In this document: positions 5,858 through 7,495 of the stretch, in pieces | Layout of the letters: every line of letters starts with the position of its first letter | How positions within the stretch are numbered: the stretch's first letter is position 1 | Assembly (NCBI GenBank): GCA_937897125.1 | Contig: CALCPL010000143.1 | Location: 1-7,495, forward strand | Origin: an uncultured Candidatus Pelagibacter sp. | GTDB lineage: Bacteria; Pseudomonadota; Alphaproteobacteria; Pelagibacterales; Pelagibacteraceae | DNA: 7,495 bases | Direction of reading: 5' to 3' | The notes under the pieces: model-generated | The model's database searches: none | The model's input: only the letters and a program-made list of their open reading frames with translations | Told to the model about the DNA's origin: nothing | Position numbers and translations under genes: made by a program

Positions 5858-6685
5858 TTAGAAATTTCCTTTTTTAGTAGAGCCTGGATAAAAAATTCCT
5901 TGCAAATCTTCATTTGCTTTCTTTCTTATTTTTATATCTTCTTGATCCATTAGCATACTCGGTCTTTTAGTATGTTGATGATATTTAAAGGTATCATCTC
6001 CTCTTGCTTGCTGAACATACATTTTACCTAAAACTTGATTTACATTACTGCCAATATAGCTTTGAACTACAAAACCAATTCTTCTATCATTACTTTTGTT
6101 TAGTCCTGAACCATGAACTATTGTTGGATGATGTAATGACATTTGTCCTGCTTTTAAAACCAAAGGTGTTGTTTTATCTAAGGGAACATTTTCTACAGTT
6201 TGACCTCTTGTTAATAAGTTACCTTCATCATATTTTTGTTCATGATGTTTGATGTTAGCTTTATGTGAACCAGACCACATTCTCATACAGCCATTTTCTT
6301 CGTTAGCATCAGTTATTGCTAACCAAGCAGTTACCCAATTATGTGGTTCCAATCCAATATATGTTGCATCTTGATGAAAACTTACAAATCCTTTTTCATA
6401 TGGTTCTTTAATAAATAAAGTTGTTCCACAGATAAGAATATTTTTTCCAATTATACTCTCAACAGCATCTAGCATTTTTGAGTTATGGCAAACTTCATCA
6501 AGTATGGGAGAAATCATATGCACATAATTTCTTCCAACTCCTTTCAGTTCATCAGGCCAACGGGCTTCAATGTTTTCTATTTCTTTTCTTATCTCAAATG
6601 CTTGATCTTTAGTTAAAACTTCTATTGGAGCCACATAACCATTATCGTTATACTCTTGAAGTTGATTTGAAGACAATTTAGGCAT
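5858..6685 (-). CDS. Phytanoyl-CoA dioxygenase (PhyH)-family Fe(II)/2-oxoglutarate oxygenase
   Basis: This 275-residue protein of the PhyH superfamily uses Fe(II), O2 and 2-oxoglutarate to hydroxylate a small molecule. The iron triad is visible as H104-Q-D106 (SFHQDATYIGL) and H191 (HHPTIVHGSG). R202, eleven residues after H191, is the likely 2-oxoglutarate carboxylate anchor, the same spacing as in human phytanoyl-CoA hydroxylase. WVTAWLAITDANEENGCMRMWSGSH (117-141) is typical of bacterial members. The family includes ectoine and other compatible-solute hydroxylases, halogenases and many uncharacterised marine enzymes; I cannot name the substrate. The ATG at 6685-6683 has no Shine-Dalgarno. 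It stands 18 bp from the divergent MOSC gene and stops flush against the GST gene. No motif is missing. Confidence 0.9.
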   Translation of the reverse strand: MPKLSSNQLQEYNDNGYVAPIEVLTKDQAFEIRKEIENIEARWPDELKGVGRNYVHMISPILDEVCHNSKMLDAVESIIGKNILICGTTLFIKEPYEKGFVSFHQDATYIGLEPHNWVTAWLAITDANEENGCMRMWSGSHKANIKHHEQKYDEGNLLTRGQTVENVPLDKTTPLVLKAGQMSLHHPTIVHGSGLNKSNDRRIGFVVQSYIGSNVNQVLGKMYVQQARGDDTFKYHQHTKRPSMLMDQEDIKIRKKANEDLQGIFYPGSTKKGNF

Positions 6686-6690
6686 ATTAT
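6662..6690 (+). promoter_or_regulatory. Candidate MOSC-gene promoter inside the phyH 5' end
   Basis: TTGATT (6662-6667) and TATTAT (6685-6690) are separated by exactly 17 bases, matching consensus at 4 of 6 and 5 of 6. The -10 includes the outermost base of the phyH start codon, and the -35 lies within phyH codons 7-8. Transcription would begin near 6697, leaving about seven bases before the MOSC ATG at 6704, which has no Shine-Dalgarno. Confidence 0.4.
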
Positions 6691-6698
6691 TTAAAAAT

Positions 6699-6727
6699 AT
6701 TATATGAGCGTAACTATTTCTTCAATA
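6699..6727 (-). promoter_or_regulatory. Candidate phyH promoter overlapping the MOSC start codon
   Basis: On the minus strand there is a perfect TATAAT at 6704-6699, using the first base of the MOSC ATG. The upstream -35 is weaker: TTGAAG (6725-6720) at a short 15-base spacing, or TATTGA (6727-6722) at 17. A start near 6692 gives a leader of about six bases to the phyH ATG. The -10 match is exact, but the AT-rich setting makes chance plausible. Confidence 0.35.
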
Positions 6728-7453
6728 AATTATTGTCCAGTTAAATCCATATCATTTCAAACTATTGATAAGTGTGAAATTAAAAAAGATATTGGAATTA
6801 TAGGAGATAGAATTTTTGCATTTGCTAAAGATTTAGATTTAGAACAAGTAAAGCTATTTGAAAAAAATCCTGAAGAAAGAAGAGGAAAATGGAATAAAAT
6901 TTTAACTCTAAAAAACTCTCCAGTATTGAATAAGTATAATTTTTTATTTGTTGAAAATAAATTAACATTAACTTTTAAAAATGAGAAAATTTTAACAATT
7001 AATGTAAATGAAATGAATGAATATGATTTACTTTCAAATAAAATCTTAGAATTGGAAAATTCCCTTAAAAAACCAATAGTATTAATGAAAAATAAAGACC
7101 TTCCTTTTTTTGATACATCGATATCAAATAAAACAGTTTTATCTCATTCGGTATCTCTTTTAAATAATAAGAGTATTGAGGATTTTAAGAATAAAATTAA
7201 TCAAAAAATTGAGACTCAAAGATTTAGAGGCAACATTCATATTGATGGAGTTGAACCATGGAAAGAACGAGAATGGATCGGAAAAATTGTTAAAATTAAT
7301 GGTGTTTCTTTTAAAGTTGAAAAAAACATACCAAGATGTGTTGCAATTAATCTAAAACCAAACACAGATGACAATTCTTTAAATTTACTTCAGTCATTAA
7401 AAAAAACTTATAATCATTTTGAAATGGGAATTTATTTGACTGCACTTGATGAT
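6704..7453 (+). CDS. MOSC-domain protein (molybdenum-cofactor sulfurase C-terminal family), 3'-truncated
   Basis: The N-terminal beta-barrel domain begins SVTISSINYCPVKSI (2-16) with GIIGDRIFAFA (31-41), and the MOSC domain follows from about residue 140. HSVSLLNNKSIEDF (148-161), RFRGNIHIDGVEPWKEREWIGK (173-194) and NIPRCVAINLKP (208-219) are its hallmarks. C212 in the RC motif is the conserved cysteine that in mARC/YiiM-like relatives ligates or transfers to molybdenum. The likely role is a Mo-cofactor-linked oxidoreductase or sulfur carrier; the exact reaction is unknown. Genomic coding ends at residue 250 (ALDD). The apparent last six residues LSLIHI and the TGA at 7472-7474 are translated adapter, so the true C-terminus, perhaps 10-30 residues by family length, is missing. 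The coding sequence is extremely AT-rich, like its surroundings. No molybdenum enzyme is encoded in the window. Confidence 0.85.
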
Positions 7454-7495
7454 CTGTCTCTTATACACATCTGACGCTGCCGACGAATAGAGAGG
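7454..7495 (-). other. Illumina Nextera i5 adapter (synthetic), inverted copy
   Basis: This is the exact reverse complement of bases 1-42: mosaic end at 7454-7472, read-1 sequence at 7473-7486, index at 7487-7494 and one more primer base. The last genomic base is 7453. It cuts the MOSC gene and supplies its false stop codon. Confidence 0.98.

Noticed and set aside
6004..6252. 82-residue plus-strand open frame
   Set aside because: It is antisense to the phyH-family gene over the region encoding the distal iron ligand; its Leu/His/Phe-rich composition is that of a shadow frame.
1..7495. Terminal inverted repeats flanking the whole window, as if it were a transposon
   Set aside because: The 42-base ends are Tn5 mosaic end plus Nextera primer and index, which is synthetic. 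There is no transposase gene, and the genes inside are ordinary chromosomal ones.

Overview
The window is a 7,411-bp AT-rich bacterial insert (43..7453) with the same 42-base Illumina Nextera i5 adapter, in inverted orientation, at each end. It therefore looks like one whole tagged and amplified molecule, and both terminal genes are cut by library construction, not by biology. The low G+C, the gene overlaps of 1 to 4 bases, the near absence of spacers and the gene content (proteorhodopsin followed by a 2Fe-2S ferredoxin and a thioredoxin-reductase-like ferredoxin reductase) point to the SAR11 clade (Pelagibacterales, Alphaproteobacteria). This assignment comes from protein resemblance and remembered gene order; no search was run.

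Layout: 43..605 (+) is the C-terminal part of a dihydroorotase (pyrC). Converging on it is a minus-strand pair: a PrpE/ACSS3-type short-chain acyl-CoA synthetase (934..2829), then an EmrE-type small multidrug transporter (602..934) whose GTG start overlaps the synthetase stop by one base. A 215-bp divergent spacer (2830..3044), the only sizeable one here, holds a good promoter candidate for the synthetase and a cluster of palindromes in front of the proteorhodopsin gene (3045..3815, +). A strong intrinsic terminator follows proteorhodopsin. Then comes a tight plus-strand cassette: ferredoxin (3897..4217), TrxR-like ferredoxin-NADP reductase (4218..5234) and a Nu-class glutathione transferase (5231..5857). 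A minus-strand phytanoyl-CoA dioxygenase-family gene (5858..6685) abuts the transferase stop to stop. It diverges across only 18 bp from a MOSC-domain gene (6704..7453, +) that runs off the end of the insert.

How the genes fit together: proteorhodopsin would supply a light-driven proton gradient. The ferredoxin and reductase form a plausible NADPH-to-ferredoxin electron chain, with a glutathione-dependent disulfide reductase co-translated behind them. The acyl-CoA synthetase would feed acetate or propionate into central carbon metabolism, and may share regulation with proteorhodopsin through the divergent spacer. No retinal synthesis genes (crt, blh) are present, so the chromophore must be supplied from elsewhere in the genome.

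The most notable non-coding signals are: a 16-bp perfect palindrome plus competing inverted repeats upstream of proteorhodopsin; a possible ferredoxin promoter whose -35 lies inside the proteorhodopsin terminator; and two opposed promoter candidates packed around the 18-bp phyH/MOSC spacer, each overlapping the other gene's start codon. I found no convincing wholly new system.
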